Of a stretch of DNA of 61,603 bases, positions 34,928 through 43,958 are shown piece by piece. The stretch's first letter is position 1; every line of letters starts with the position of its first letter. Position numbers and translations under genes: made by a program. This stretch comes from Salinicoccus sp. YB14-2 (GTDB taxonomy: Bacteria > Bacillota > Bacilli > Staphylococcales > Salinicoccaceae): positions 80,397 through 141,999 of the forward strand of contig NZ_LFKO01000002.1 in assembly GCF_001265075.1 (NCBI RefSeq), written 5' to 3'. The notes beneath the pieces are model-generated. The model worked only from the letters and a program-made list of their open reading frames with translations, ran no database searches and was not told the origin of the DNA.

Positions 34928-36118
34928 ATGGTAAATAACTATCAGCCGATCTCTTTTTCAGAAAGAATTCATGAAATTGACGGCATCAGAGGATTTGCGC
35001 TTCTCGGAATATTAATGATGAATATCATGTCTTTTGCGACACCGATGATGCAGGACGGCATGGATCAGCAGGCAACAGAGAGATTTACAGGACAATATAA
35101 CGAATGGTCGATTTTCTTTATCAATACTTTCGTCACGACAAACTTTTATACGATGTTTTCATTTCTGTTCGGTCTCGGTTTTTACATATTTTTATCCAGG
35201 GCGCAAAATAAAGTCCAGTCGACCAATGTATTATTTCTGCGCCGGATGGGCATGCTGCTGATATTCGGTATTCTGCACGGTGTATTATTATGGTACGGAG
35301 ATATTTTATGGACATATGCAGTGACAGGTATTCTTTTATTATTTTTTTATAAGCTGCCTCCAAAAATAAACCTGATCATCGGCGTCAGTCTATTGGGTGT
35401 TTTCACCGTATTCCTGTTACTTATGTCAATTCTTCTGTTCGGAGTGAACGTACCGGTTGAAGGGGCGTTTCCACTTCCATTTGATATGACAGAAACGATT
35501 CATGAAGGAAGCTATTCGGAACTGATCATTCTCAATTCAACTTTCCTTGGCATCAGTCTGATGAATATTATATTTCTCGTACCGAACGTGCTCGCAGTCT
35601 TCCTGATTGGATTATATGCAGCTCAAAAGGGCATCTTTAATCATCTTGAAGAGAATAAAGGTCTCATTAACAAAGTGGCCATAGTCGGTCTTGGTATCGG
35701 ACTGCCAGTTAAAATACTGACGGGTTACGCTGTCACTTATCAATCGCTCGATTCTGCATGGTCGATGCTGTCAATGCTCAGTTCGACGATGGGAGGACCA
35801 TTGATGTCGCTGGGTTATATTGCTCTATTTTTAATCATCGTAAGAAAATTGCCTGCACTCGTCAAAGTTCTGCAGCCTGTCGGACAGATGGCCTTGACGA
35901 ACTATATCATGCAGACAGTCATCATGATGATTATATTTTACGGTTTCAATCTGTTCAACAGGGTGGATGCTGTCTACTTTATACCGATAGTGCTGGCGGT
36001 TTTCATCGTACAAGTCATATACAGTCATCTGTGGATGAGAGTATTCAGGTTCGGCCCGCTGGAATGGATATGGAGAACGGTCACATATTTAAAAGTACTG
36101 CCGATAAAAAGACGTTAG
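34928..36118 (+). CDS. DUF418 (YeiB-type) membrane protein
   Basis: 396 residues, multi-spanning. The N-terminal ERIHEIDGIRGFALLGILMMN is the DUF418/YeiB signature, and the C-terminal third carries the DUF418 domain ending GPLEWIWRTVTY. The family is proposed to be transport-related, without proof. The ATG at 34928 fits the RBS AGAGGTGA; an upstream in-frame GTG at 34919 overlaps it. It ends at a strong terminator. Confidence 0.85.
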   Translation: MVNNYQPISFSERIHEIDGIRGFALLGILMMNIMSFATPMMQDGMDQQATERFTGQYNEWSIFFINTFVTTNFYTMFSFLFGLGFYIFLSRAQNKVQSTNVLFLRRMGMLLIFGILHGVLLWYGDILWTYAVTGILLLFFYKLPPKINLIIGVSLLGVFTVFLLLMSILLFGVNVPVEGAFPLPFDMTETIHEGSYSELIILNSTFLGISLMNIIFLVPNVLAVFLIGLYAAQKGIFNHLEENKGLINKVAIVGLGIGLPVKILTGYAVTYQSLDSAWSMLSMLSSTMGGPLMSLGYIALFLIIVRKLPALVKVLQPVGQMALTNYIMQTVIMMIIFYGFNLFNRVDAVYFIPIVLAVFIVQVIYSHLWMRVFRFGPLEWIWRTVTYLKVLPIKRR

Positions 36119-36133
36119 AATATACTATAAATA

Positions 36134-36179
36134 AAAAAGGTTGTATGGAATCAATCGATTGATCCCATACAACCTTTTT
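36134..36179. terminator. Bidirectional terminator after the DUF418 gene
   Basis: 15-bp stem AAAAAGGTTGTATGG (36134-36148) / CCATACAACCTTTTT (36165-36179), extended inside by a 14-bp palindrome after one mismatch. Confidence 0.93.
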
Positions 36180-36186
36180 AAATTGT

Positions 36187-36750
36187 TTATACTAATGTGC
36201 TGACATTGTAATCCAGCACTTTCCACTCATTATTCTCCGATTCGAGGACGCTTAAAGAACAATTATCGAGTTTCGTGAAAACCATATGTACTTCGTCCGT
36301 ATATAAAGAGAGTATGGACTTTATTGTTCTCGAATGCGCTGTGATCAATACATTTTCATCCATATGGTTATCCTCAATGTATTTCATCACCGCTGATGCT
36401 CTTTCAGCCAGTGAATCGAATGTTTCTACACCGGGAATATCGCCTTCTGGATATTTCAAACGGATATTTTCAATATGCTCCCCTTCAAAAGGACCAAAAT
36501 ACTGCTCTTTCAGTTCATCCATTACATGAATTTTTAAATCGTGATGTTCATTGATGATTTCAGCAGTGGCATACGCACGCGACAACGGACTGGAAAGTAT
36601 CACATCAAACTTTTCATCTTTAAGAAATTCGGATGCATTTTTTGCCTGTAACATCCCCGCTTCATTGAGCGGGATATCACTTGCCCCCTGTAAACGCAAT
36701 GATTTGTTATATTCAGTCAATCCATGACGAATCAAAAAAATCTTTCCCAT
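36187..36750 (-). CDS. Histidine phosphatase family protein
   Basis: A 187-residue phosphoglycerate-mutase-like phosphatase. The catalytic histidine is in LIRHGLTEYN (H9), the acid residue in KEQYFGPFEG, and the second histidine in ITAHSRT, where family members more often have HG. The substrate is unknown. Stand-alone gene, convergent with the DUF418 gene. Confidence 0.85.
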   Translation of the reverse strand: MGKIFLIRHGLTEYNKSLRLQGASDIPLNEAGMLQAKNASEFLKDEKFDVILSSPLSRAYATAEIINEHHDLKIHVMDELKEQYFGPFEGEHIENIRLKYPEGDIPGVETFDSLAERASAVMKYIEDNHMDENVLITAHSRTIKSILSLYTDEVHMVFTKLDNCSLSVLESENNEWKVLDYNVSTLV

Positions 36751-36823
36751 TCACGTCACCCCAAATTAATATTATATAACTACATGATAACACTATCATT
36801 TAAAATTCAAATCCCTTTATTGA

Positions 36824-37048
36824 TTACTGCTGGAGGAACTGAATGATTTTATCGATAACTGCTACTTCATCTGTATGATATGACGGTTCTGTTAATATGT
36901 CGCCGTGTTTTGAAATAGTCAATTTATATTTATTCTCTGCCTGTCTCATGATTCTGAATTTTATACCGTCTTTGGATAATGTGGCGATAGAGGTGCCCGG
37001 TAAAGCTTTGAACCCGTTTTCTCTTGCAAATCTGCTTATTTGTCTCAT
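36824..37048 (-). CDS. Small protein of unknown function
   Basis: A 74-residue basic protein behind a good RBS (GAAGGAG). The sequence alternates strands and ends in a helix; no motif is recognised. It is separated from its neighbours by 73 and about 165 bases, so it is probably monocistronic. Confidence 0.6.
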   Translation of the reverse strand: MRQISRFARENGFKALPGTSIATLSKDGIKFRIMRQAENKYKLTISKHGDILTEPSYHTDEVAVIDKIIQFLQQ

Positions 37049-37213
37049 TGTTCATGACTCCTTCATCATTTTTTCCTTATTCACAATGTTACCATGTCGT
37101 TTATTGAAATGCCTATCAGAACAAGGTTTGTCTTTTGTGCCTTCATAAAACTATATGATAGTATGGTAGTTGATAAATAGAGTTGGCTTTTAATTGAAGA
37201 GAGGGGAAAATTG

Positions 37214-38122
37214 ATGAATTTACAAAGTTTTTATATAGGCGATCATCATGCGGAAGTGACGATGATGCTCGGAGCACGGGAAAAAAACTCAAAAGGGCAT
37301 CCTGCGGTGGTGATATGTCCCGGCGGCAGTTATATGTACGTATCGAAAAGGGAAGCGGAGCCGATTGCGTACCAGTTTCTTGCACAGGGTTACCATGTGT
37401 TCATATTAAATTATTCAACGATCGGCAGTGCGATAGAAAAAGAGGGCAGAACACCAGAGCGTGATGAACTTTATCAGCTTGCAAGTATGGTCGAAGATGA
37501 CAAGGTGCTCGGTTCTGAATTTCCGACACCGCTGACTGAGCTTGCGAAGACGATGACGTTCATCCGGGAAAATTGCCATGAATTCAATATTGATCCGGAC
37601 CGGATTGGTGTAGCAGGTTTTTCTGCAGGCGGCCATCTGGCTGCAAGCCTCGGCGTACACTGGTCGAGTGAGTGGCTGAAAGAAGCTGTTGAAACAGAAA
37701 ACAGATGGTTCCGTCCAAATTTCCAGGTGTTGAGTTACCCTATATTGGATTACATGCTGAATAAAGAGATTGCCGAAGAAAGAGGCATGGGCGATCCGCG
37801 TTTTATGGAGATGGCATCCAGAATGATTTACGGTGCAAAGCCGGATGAAGAAATATTGCGTCTGACCCGTTTAAAGGATTATGTATCAACAGATACACCG
37901 CCGACATTTATTTGGCATACGATGGAAGATGAACTTGTATTCATCCAAAATTCCCTGGATTTTGCCAAAGTGCTCGATAACCATCAAGTGCCTTGGGAAT
38001 TACATACATTCCAGCATGGTGAACATGGTCTCAGTCTGGGAACGGAACTGACCGGGAAAATAGATGACAGAGCAAGCCGGTGGCTGGATTTGATGTTCAG
38101 CTGGCTCAAGGTGAATATATAA
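37214..38122 (+). CDS. Alpha/beta hydrolase (acetyl-esterase / BD-FAE type)
   Basis: A 302-residue hydrolase. The oxyanion-type segment PGGSYMYVSKRE (about 38-49), nucleophile elbow GFSAGGHLAAS (about 137-147) and late acid/histidine segments (HTMEDELV, GEHGLSLG) give a complete Ser-Asp/Glu-His triad. It is a cytosolic esterase acting on short acyl esters or sugar acetates; the substrate is unknown. The ATG at 37214 follows GAGGGG at the right distance. Confidence 0.85.
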   Translation: MNLQSFYIGDHHAEVTMMLGAREKNSKGHPAVVICPGGSYMYVSKREAEPIAYQFLAQGYHVFILNYSTIGSAIEKEGRTPERDELYQLASMVEDDKVLGSEFPTPLTELAKTMTFIRENCHEFNIDPDRIGVAGFSAGGHLAASLGVHWSSEWLKEAVETENRWFRPNFQVLSYPILDYMLNKEIAEERGMGDPRFMEMASRMIYGAKPDEEILRLTRLKDYVSTDTPPTFIWHTMEDELVFIQNSLDFAKVLDNHQVPWELHTFQHGEHGLSLGTELTGKIDDRASRWLDLMFSWLKVNI

Positions 38123-38123
38123 A

Positions 38124-38152
38124 AAAAGAAGACACTATCAGTGTCTTCTGTA
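38124..38152 (-). terminator. Terminator of the 69-aa gene (minus strand)
   Basis: 10-bp stem AGAAGACACT / AGTGTCTTCT with a run of T on the minus strand (plus-strand A-run at 38123-38129). It may also stop plus-strand transcription. Confidence 0.8.
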
Positions 38153-38347
38153 ATTCAATTCATATATCCGGAATCTTTCTGTATGGCTGGGATATATGAA
38201 TTCGAGCATTTTTTGCCCGATATTTTTTGAATGGCTTTCTTGTTTAATATAGTGCTGTTTAATATGTTCAGTATCACGCGGATTCGAAATCAGGTGATAA
38301 CGGGTCTTGTTATTCTTGGTGTCACTATACTTGACTATGATTGTCAT
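38138..38347 (-). CDS. Small basic protein of unknown function
   Basis: 69 residues starting MTIIVKYSDTKNNKTRY, behind the RBS GAGGAG on the minus strand. The longer upstream reading frame has no RBS. It is rich in H, K, R and Y and has no membrane segment. The stop codon lies within its terminator. It is divergent from the GNAT gene at 38464. Confidence 0.6.
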   Translation of the reverse strand: MTIIVKYSDTKNNKTRYHLISNPRDTEHIKQHYIKQESHSKNIGQKMLEFIYPSHTERFRIYELNYRRH

Positions 38348-38463
38348 GATACACCAACTCCTCATAATTATTATATCCCGTGTGCATAAATGTAAACGTA
38401 TTTCAAATAAATAATATATAATTGTATTCAATTGAATAATATATTTTGAAAAGAGGTGACCTG

Positions 38464-39090
38464 GTGAAAGTAAGAAAATTAAAGTTGGATGATCTGAATG
38501 ATGTGATGGCTCTGCAGTCACAGGTTTATGAAGATTTGCAGGATAAGATGATACTGGAGACGATAGACCGGCCGGAGTTTGTTGAAATGATAGAGCAGGA
38601 GTTTATCATCGGCGTATATATAGAAGAGGAACTGAAAGCCATCCGTGCGATGTATATTCCTCCGCTCGACGATCCGGAGCACTTGGCCGAAGATGGTGGA
38701 GTCACAGACAGGACAGAGGTGATATACTCTGAAATATCCTTTATCCACCCAGCTTCGAGAGGTCAGGGGCTTCAGACAAAACTAGGCCGTCAACTGATTG
38801 AGAGAGTGAGGGCAGACGGCCGTTTCAGGCATGTATTGACGACTGTGCTGCCGACAAATATTCCAAGCTTAAAAGATAAGTTCAGGCTTGGTTTTAAAAT
38901 AGTGAATACGAGAATTATGTACGGTGGAAAATACCGTCATGTACTTCAACTGGATTTAAATGAACCGCTTGAGGCAAGTGGAGAAAAAAAGACGGTGAAT
39001 TATAAAAATATAGAGTGGATGCTCGAAAATGGTAAAAATTATATCGGTTTTAATTTTGACGGTGAGAACATCGATTATTATGTAAAGTGA
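38464..39090 (+). CDS. GNAT-family N-acetyltransferase
   Basis: A 208-residue GNAT protein. The acetyl-CoA loop is RGQGLQTKLGRQ (about 101-112), after the strand EISFIHPAS. The C-terminal 40 residues extend beyond the usual fold. The substrate is unknown. The GTG at 38464 follows AGAGGTGAC; an upstream start at 38446 lacks an RBS. It lies 32 bases before an M20 amidohydrolase, so acetylation and deacylation of a shared class of substrate is conceivable. Confidence 0.75.
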   Translation: MKVRKLKLDDLNDVMALQSQVYEDLQDKMILETIDRPEFVEMIEQEFIIGVYIEEELKAIRAMYIPPLDDPEHLAEDGGVTDRTEVIYSEISFIHPASRGQGLQTKLGRQLIERVRADGRFRHVLTTVLPTNIPSLKDKFRLGFKIVNTRIMYGGKYRHVLQLDLNEPLEASGEKKTVNYKNIEWMLENGKNYIGFNFDGENIDYYVK

Positions 39091-39122
39091 AAGTCTAATA
39101 ATGACTGAAAGGGCGGATTGTA

Positions 39123-40304
39123 ATGGATTTCAACCGGATAGTGGAAGATGCGATTCAATTCAGAAGGGAACTGCACAGATTTCCTGAGCTGAGTGACGAA
39201 GAATTCAATACATCGAAGCGGATACAAAAGGAATTGGCTGCTCTGAATATCCCCTTTGAAACGGGATTTGCAGGAACTGGCATCCTCGGTGTCATCGAAG
39301 GGGACAAAAAAGGCGGTATTGTCGGGCTTCGGGCCGATATTGATGCATTGCCTATTCATGAAACATCAGGTGAACCATTCAGTTCTGAAAATGATGGTGT
39401 AATGCATGCATGTGGCCACGATGCACACACCTCCATGCTGGTAGCAACAGCAAAAGTACTACTCAACCGCCGTGAAGAAATTCATGGGACAGTACTGTTG
39501 ATTTTTCAGCCTGCCGAGGAAAAATCACCGACCGGCGGCTCCAAACGAATGATGGATGAGGGCGTATTTGAAGGCAGAGAACCGGATGTGTTGATTGCCC
39601 AGCACGTCTGGCCGTCAATCCCTGTAGGTAAATTCGGCATCATGCCCGGTCCGATTATGGGAAATTCCGACCGTTTCAAACTGGTCATCAAAGGTTCCGG
39701 CGGACATGCGTCCATGCCGCATGATACTGTAGATGCGATTATAGTCGGCACACAGGTGATTAATGCACTGCAGACCATCATCAGCCGAAATTCAGATCCA
39801 TATGAACCTTCAGTCGTAACTGTAGGCAAGTTTCAGGCAGGAACACAGCATAACGTCATTGCAGAAACAGCTGAAATAGTGGGGACCATCCGGACACAGT
39901 CCAATGATATGAAAACTTTGATCAAAGAAAGGTTTCATAACATAGTTGAAAATGTTGTTGAAGCGATGGGTGCTTCTGTTGAAATAGAATATCTTGACGG
40001 CTATCCAGCCACAATCAGTTCAGAAGAGTGGGCGCACCAAATGCGTCAGACTGCAGTGAATCTGTACGGTGAAGAAGCGGTTCCTGATTATAGGCCGAGT
40101 CTGGCCGGAGAGGACTTTGGCAGATTTTTGCTTAAATACCCCGGTGTTTATTACTGGCTCGGCACTTCTGTCGGGGAAGGGCAGAAACCGCTGCACAGTC
40201 CATCTTTCAAAGTTAATGAAGATGCATTTAAATACGGTATTGAAGTGATGAGTCAGGGCGCAATCGACACTTTAAAGAGACTGAAAGAAAAACAGGTTGA
40301 TTAA
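39123..40304 (+). CDS. M20D amidohydrolase (hippurate / N-acyl amino acid type)
   Basis: A 393-residue metal amidohydrolase. The metal-site segment MHACGHDAHTSML (about 97-109), FQPAEEKSPTGGSK and the late SLAGEDFG are intact. Family members cleave N-acyl amino acids, including N-acetyl-cysteine-type substrates; the specificity here is unknown. Probably co-transcribed with the GNAT gene before it. Confidence 0.85.
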   Translation: MDFNRIVEDAIQFRRELHRFPELSDEEFNTSKRIQKELAALNIPFETGFAGTGILGVIEGDKKGGIVGLRADIDALPIHETSGEPFSSENDGVMHACGHDAHTSMLVATAKVLLNRREEIHGTVLLIFQPAEEKSPTGGSKRMMDEGVFEGREPDVLIAQHVWPSIPVGKFGIMPGPIMGNSDRFKLVIKGSGGHASMPHDTVDAIIVGTQVINALQTIISRNSDPYEPSVVTVGKFQAGTQHNVIAETAEIVGTIRTQSNDMKTLIKERFHNIVENVVEAMGASVEIEYLDGYPATISSEEWAHQMRQTAVNLYGEEAVPDYRPSLAGEDFGRFLLKYPGVYYWLGTSVGEGQKPLHSPSFKVNEDAFKYGIEVMSQGAIDTLKRLKEKQVD

Positions 40305-40368
40305 ATATCCACAACAAGCAATTTTGTGATAATATTAAAATGATATTTTGAAGATAAGAGGTTTGATA

Positions 40369-40551
40369 ATGAATAAGATTGAGATTGTTTACACATCAGG
40401 AAAGAAAGAGATTTTCGAGACAGGGAAGTATACTGCCGAAACTCTGAAGCAGGAAATTGAAGTCGCATTTGCTCATAAGAAATCGTATATGGAAGTGGAT
40501 GGCTTTTCACTTTTCCCCAATTTAATAAGAGAAGTCCGCGAAGTAAAATAG
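40369..40551 (+). CDS. Small protein of unknown function
   Basis: 60 residues starting MNKIEIVYTSGKKEIFETG, with strand-turn-strand character and no membrane segment. The ATG at 40369 fits the RBS AAGAGG (40356-40361). It is followed at once by a strong terminator. Confidence 0.6.
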   Translation: MNKIEIVYTSGKKEIFETGKYTAETLKQEIEVAFAHKKSYMEVDGFSLFPNLIREVREVK

Positions 40552-40556
40552 ATTAT

Positions 40557-40593
40557 AGAGACGGCCTGGTTTAACCAGACCGTCTCTCTTTTT
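40557..40593 (+). terminator. Terminator after the 60-aa gene
   Basis: AGAGACGG-c-CTGGT / ACCAG-a-CCGTCTCT stem followed by CTTTTT. Confidence 0.9.
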
Positions 40594-40612
40594 GTCAGCT
40601 AAGTAAATTTCT

Positions 40613-40987
40613 TTATTCAGACCACATGTCATACATTGCAGTCAGTTCCTCATCGCTTACTTGATCTTCGCTGAACTCCGGCATTGAGCCCTGACCGTTT
40701 CTTACAATCTCGGTAAATTCATCCTCGCTCAAAGAAGTGCCTTGCAAAGCTGGTCCCATACCGCCTGAGAAGTCTTCGCCGTGGCAGGAAGCGCATGAAC
40801 TCTGTGCAACACCTTCTGCGTCCACATCGCTTGTTGAAGCTCCTTCCTCTGAACCTTCTTCAGTCGTCGATTCTTCTGTTGCAGCATCATCTGCTGAATC
40901 ATCCGTTTCTTCAGTATCCCCGCCGCAAGCTCCAAGGACCAGAACTAAAGAAAGACCGCCGGCCATCAAATACTTTTTCAAATCCAT
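40613..40987 (-). CDS. Cytochrome c551-type lipoprotein
   Basis: 124 residues. Lipoprotein signal with lipobox LGAC (C21), an acidic S/T/E/D-rich linker (23-58), then a mono-heme domain with CASCH (C65, C68, H69) and the probable axial methionine M102 in GSMPEF. It should carry electrons on the outer face of the membrane, like B. subtilis CccB. It has its own promoter and the RBS GAGGGGGTGAG. No cytochrome c biogenesis or oxidase genes are in the window. Confidence 0.88.
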   Translation of the reverse strand: MDLKKYLMAGGLSLVLVLGACGGDTEETDDSADDAATEESTTEEGSEEGASTSDVDAEGVAQSSCASCHGEDFSGGMGPALQGTSLSEDEFTEIVRNGQGSMPEFSEDQVSDEELTAMYDMWSE

Positions 40988-41014
40988 AATCTCACCCCCT
41001 CAAAATGAAAGTGT

Positions 41015-41043
41015 ATTACAACTTAAATATACCACATAGTAAA
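41015..41043 (-). promoter_or_regulatory. Sigma-A promoter of the cytochrome c gene
   Basis: On the minus strand, TTTACT, a 17-bp spacer, TGTAAT (plus-strand AGTAAA 41038-41043 and ATTACA 41015-41020), 28 bases before the start codon. Confidence 0.6.
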
Positions 41044-41366
41044 ATATTAACATATAGGGTGTTGTCCCTATTTCATAATCGGCGCTTTGATGATGGCGGG
41101 ATTATTATATAAATAAAGATTCACAGAAATACAAAAGTTAAGAAAGAGACGTGAGTGATTTACCATTCGGGCGGTATAAAACGAAGTTTATTCATCTATA
41201 AATCTTAAATACTGGATGATTATATAATGCCTCCTCAGAATCCTGAGTTCCAATTGATTCATAACCTGAAAACATGTTATTGATGATTTTCCAAAAGGGA
41301 TGTTGATTGTCACTGTGTTGAAATTAATATATGATGACGTTAAATATTAATCTCAAGGAGACGAGC
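41044..41366. other. Gene-poor interval
   Basis: About 320 bases, AT-rich, with only very short reading frames and no RBS-supported small gene. A TATAAT at 41223-41228 and AAGGAG at 41354-41359 (RBS of the acyltransferase) are the only landmarks I can name. Confidence 0.5.
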
Positions 41367-42344
41367 ATGAAGAAGCGTAATCATAATATTGACATCATAA
41401 AGGGTTTGGCAATAATTGCTGTCATATTAATTCATAGTTTATCAGAGGAAGTACTGCTTGCCATTCTATCTCCTTTATACATTTGGCAGGCTGTACCAGT
41501 ATTTATGTTACTTGCAGGGTATAATACAGCTGCATCTTTTCAACGGAGGGGTTATGCAAGTTTGAACCAGTTTTATAATATGTCATTTCTCTACAGTAAG
41601 GTTGAAAGACTTCTCTATCCCTTTCTTTTTATATGGATCATACAAGTCATCGTTCATTTTGTAATGCTGGATGGATTGAGTTTCACAAGCCTGGTCACAT
41701 CTTTGCTCACTGGCGGCTGGGGGCCTGGCAGTTACTTCATCCTCGTAATTATACAGGCGACTCTGATTTTACCCTTAATTTACATGTTAGTTAAAAAGAG
41801 TTTGACTGCCGGGACAATTGCTCTATTTTTTATCAGTATATTGGTGGATGCATTCTGCATGTTAATTGATGTACCGGGAAGTGTTTACAGAGTTATCGTC
41901 GTCCGTTATATATTTGCTTTAGTTTTAGGAGTCTGGTTAGCTCTGAATCCCAAGAAGATCAATTATAGATGGTTGATTCCTTTAGCAATTGTGAGTGCGG
42001 TATATATCGTGGGCGTGTATTATCAGGAATGGAACTTTTTCATTGAAAGATATTGGCAAAGTCAGCACGCACCGTCTTATTTTTGGACATTACTACTGGT
42101 CATCATCGGGCTGAAAGCTTATCAGTTCAAAGCAGAGAATCCTGTCAGCAGATTATTAGTAAAGATGGGGCAGGCTTCTTATCATATATTTTTAGTTCAG
42201 ATGTTCTATTTCTGGTTGATTTCAGACAGTGTCAGCAATTTGCCGCTGATCATTTATTTGTTGTTGAGTTTGATAATCAGTATCGTCTTCGGACGATTGT
42301 TCTTCAACGCGGAAAACAGTATCAGAAAAACACTGAAAAACTGA
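41367..42344 (+). CDS. Acyltransferase-3 family membrane protein
   Basis: A 325-residue, about ten-segment protein of the acyltransferase-3 family (OafA/WecH type). The N-terminal RNHNIDIIKGLAIIAVILIHS contains the catalytic-type histidine of the family. It probably O-acetylates a cell-envelope glycan. The ATG at 41367 follows AAGGAG; upstream ATGs lack an RBS. There is no functional neighbour, and codon use is a little more AT-rich than around it, so recent acquisition is possible. Confidence 0.8.
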   Translation: MKKRNHNIDIIKGLAIIAVILIHSLSEEVLLAILSPLYIWQAVPVFMLLAGYNTAASFQRRGYASLNQFYNMSFLYSKVERLLYPFLFIWIIQVIVHFVMLDGLSFTSLVTSLLTGGWGPGSYFILVIIQATLILPLIYMLVKKSLTAGTIALFFISILVDAFCMLIDVPGSVYRVIVVRYIFALVLGVWLALNPKKINYRWLIPLAIVSAVYIVGVYYQEWNFFIERYWQSQHAPSYFWTLLLVIIGLKAYQFKAENPVSRLLVKMGQASYHIFLVQMFYFWLISDSVSNLPLIIYLLLSLIISIVFGRLFFNAENSIRKTLKN

Positions 42345-42355
42345 ATATGAAGAGA

Positions 42356-42395
42356 AGGCCGGCATACATTGATATTTCAACGCATGCCGGCCTTT
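42356..42395 (+). terminator. Hairpin after the acyltransferase gene
   Basis: 11-bp GC-rich stem AAGGCCGGCAT / ATGCCGGCCTT with only a short T-run after it. Confidence 0.7.
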
Positions 42396-42497
42396 GTAAT
42401 TATAAATGTTAATAATACTCACTAACAAACATACCGTTTTTGAAGTAGAGCCAATAAACATACTATAGATAATAGTAGATTGGTCAATGATATAAGA

Positions 42498-42539
42498 AAA
42501 GACCGCCAGGTATTGATAAGTCAATACCTGACGGTCTTT
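42498..42539 (-). terminator. rpsD terminator (minus strand)
   Basis: Stem AAAGACCG-c-CAGGTATTGA / TCAATACCTG-a-CGGTCTTT, followed on the minus strand by TTTTCTT. Confidence 0.9.
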
Positions 42540-42556
42540 GTAATGGTAAATTGTTA

Positions 42557-43159
42557 TTATCTTGAGTAGTACTCAACGATAAGCTGTTCGTTGATTTCAG
42601 CCGGAAGTTCAGAACGTTCCGGGAAACGTACGAAAGAACCTTCCATTTTTTCATCGTCGAAAGTTAAATAGTCGGGAATGAAGTTGTTCACTTCAACCGC
42701 TTCTTTAACAATGTCAAGGTTACGTGATTTTTCACGAAGACCAATTGTCTGACCTGGTTTCAGGTGGTATGAAGGGATATCCACACGACCGCCGTCCACT
42801 GTTACGTGACCGTGGTTGACCAGCTGACGTGCCTGACGGCGTGTGCGTGCCAGACCTAACTGATATACCACTGCATCAAGACGTGATGCAAGCAGGATCA
42901 TGAAGTTTTCACCGTGAACACCTTTTAGTTTACCAGCGCGTTCGAAAATTGTGCGGAATTGACGTTCATTGATTCCGTACATGTAACGAAGCTTCTGCTT
43001 CTCCTGAAGCTGAAGACCGTATTCTGAAATTTTCTTTCTTTGTGTCGGACCGTGATCACCTGGTGCATACGGACGACGCTCCAACTCTTTACCCGTACCT
43101 GTCAGGGAGATACCAAGACGACGGGATTTTTTCCAGACTGAACCTGTAAAACGAGCCAT
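42557..43159 (-). CDS. rpsD: 30S ribosomal protein S4
   Basis: A 200-residue primary rRNA-binding protein of the small subunit. The N-terminal [16 protein letters not shown] and the S4 domain with [23 protein letters not shown] are intact. The RBS is AAGGAGGAG. It is monocistronic, as in B. subtilis, with its own promoter, a long leader and a terminator. The length matches the family. Confidence 0.96.
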   Translation of the reverse strand: MARFTGSVWKKSRRLGISLTGTGKELERRPYAPGDHGPTQRKKISEYGLQLQEKQKLRYMYGINERQFRTIFERAGKLKGVHGENFMILLASRLDAVVYQLGLARTRRQARQLVNHGHVTVDGGRVDIPSYHLKPGQTIGLREKSRNLDIVKEAVEVNNFIPDYLTFDDEKMEGSFVRFPERSELPAEINEQLIVEYYSR

Positions 43160-43343
43160 AATGACTCCTCCTTATTGTGTTTTATTTATGCAATAAACAT
43201 CATAAGGTAACAACCGCCCATATGGGTATATGATTTAAAGTGTCTTCGCCTCATAGCATTGGTTACGCAACACATACCAACTATCGGGAACCATATACTG
43301 ACATATAATGATTGTAAGCTACTTAATCCGTTCATTTACACAA
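43160..43343 (-). promoter_or_regulatory. Long rpsD leader, probable S4 autoregulatory RNA
   Basis: The promoter (43350-43378) lies about 185 bases from the rpsD start. The transcribed leader has paired segments such as GTAAC / GTTAC (43208-43212 and 43262-43266, plus view) and a purine-rich core. S4 is known to repress its own synthesis in B. subtilis by binding such a leader. The structure here is inferred from length, position and partial pairing. Confidence 0.55.
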
Positions 43344-43349
43344 TAGCTT

Positions 43350-43378
43350 ATTCTACATAATATCTATGTATAAGTCAA
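43350..43378 (-). promoter_or_regulatory. Sigma-A promoter of rpsD
   Basis: Minus strand TTGACT, a 17-bp spacer, TAGAAT (plus-strand AGTCAA 43373-43378 and ATTCTA 43350-43355), immediately after the msrC stop. Confidence 0.8.
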
Positions 43379-43382
43379 GGTC

Positions 43383-43853
43383 TTAAATGTATTTCTTTAA
43401 AATATCCACAAATCTGATCAAACCGGTACGGTCTTCCTCACTGAATCTCTCATAGAAAGGAGAATCGATATCAAGCACACCGACTGGTTCATTGTCTTTA
43501 TAGATCGGGACGACAATTTCAGATTTACTGTTGGCATCACATGCGATGTGGCCCGGGAATTCGTTTACGTTGTCAACGACAAATACATCATTGCCTCTGA
43601 ATGCTGTTCCGCATACCCCTTTGCCGTTATCGATCCTTACACATGCCGGCAGTCCCTGGAATGGACCAAGCACAAGCTGGTCTGATTCTTCTTCAAATAA
43701 ATAAAACCCGACCCAATTGATATCTTTCAAATAGAAATTGAGAAGGCTCGCAGCATTTGATAAATTTGCAATTCTGTCTGATTCATCTTCGATCAGGCTT
43801 TCCAAAGTTTTGTTTAATTGTTCGTAATCTGTAATATTTGTGGCTGTGAACAT
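43383..43853 (-). CDS. msrC: Free methionine-(R)-sulfoxide reductase (GAF domain)
   Basis: A 156-residue single GAF-domain enzyme that reduces free methionine-R-sulfoxide with thioredoxin. The three catalytic cysteines C71, C81 and C105 have exactly the family spacing (10 and 24). This is the YtsP-type gene found beside rpsD in Bacillales. Divergent from ezrA. Confidence 0.9.
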   Translation of the reverse strand: MFTATNITDYEQLNKTLESLIEDESDRIANLSNAASLLNFYLKDINWVGFYLFEEESDQLVLGPFQGLPACVRIDNGKGVCGTAFRGNDVFVVDNVNEFPGHIACDANSKSEIVVPIYKDNEPVGVLDIDSPFYERFSEEDRTGLIRFVDILKKYI

Positions 43854-43958
43854 GTATAATCACCTTTATTCATCAATTTAATTATAAATTATATAATTAT
43901 CTGTTTTTTGTTTCAAGCTTTTAGGCTATAATTAAATATATGTTTAGGAGGTAAGTGT

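Noticed and set aside
35758-36162. A 134-codon frame overlapping the DUF418 gene and its terminator
   Set aside because: It runs through a strong bidirectional terminator and lacks an RBS; the DUF418 frame has the family signature.
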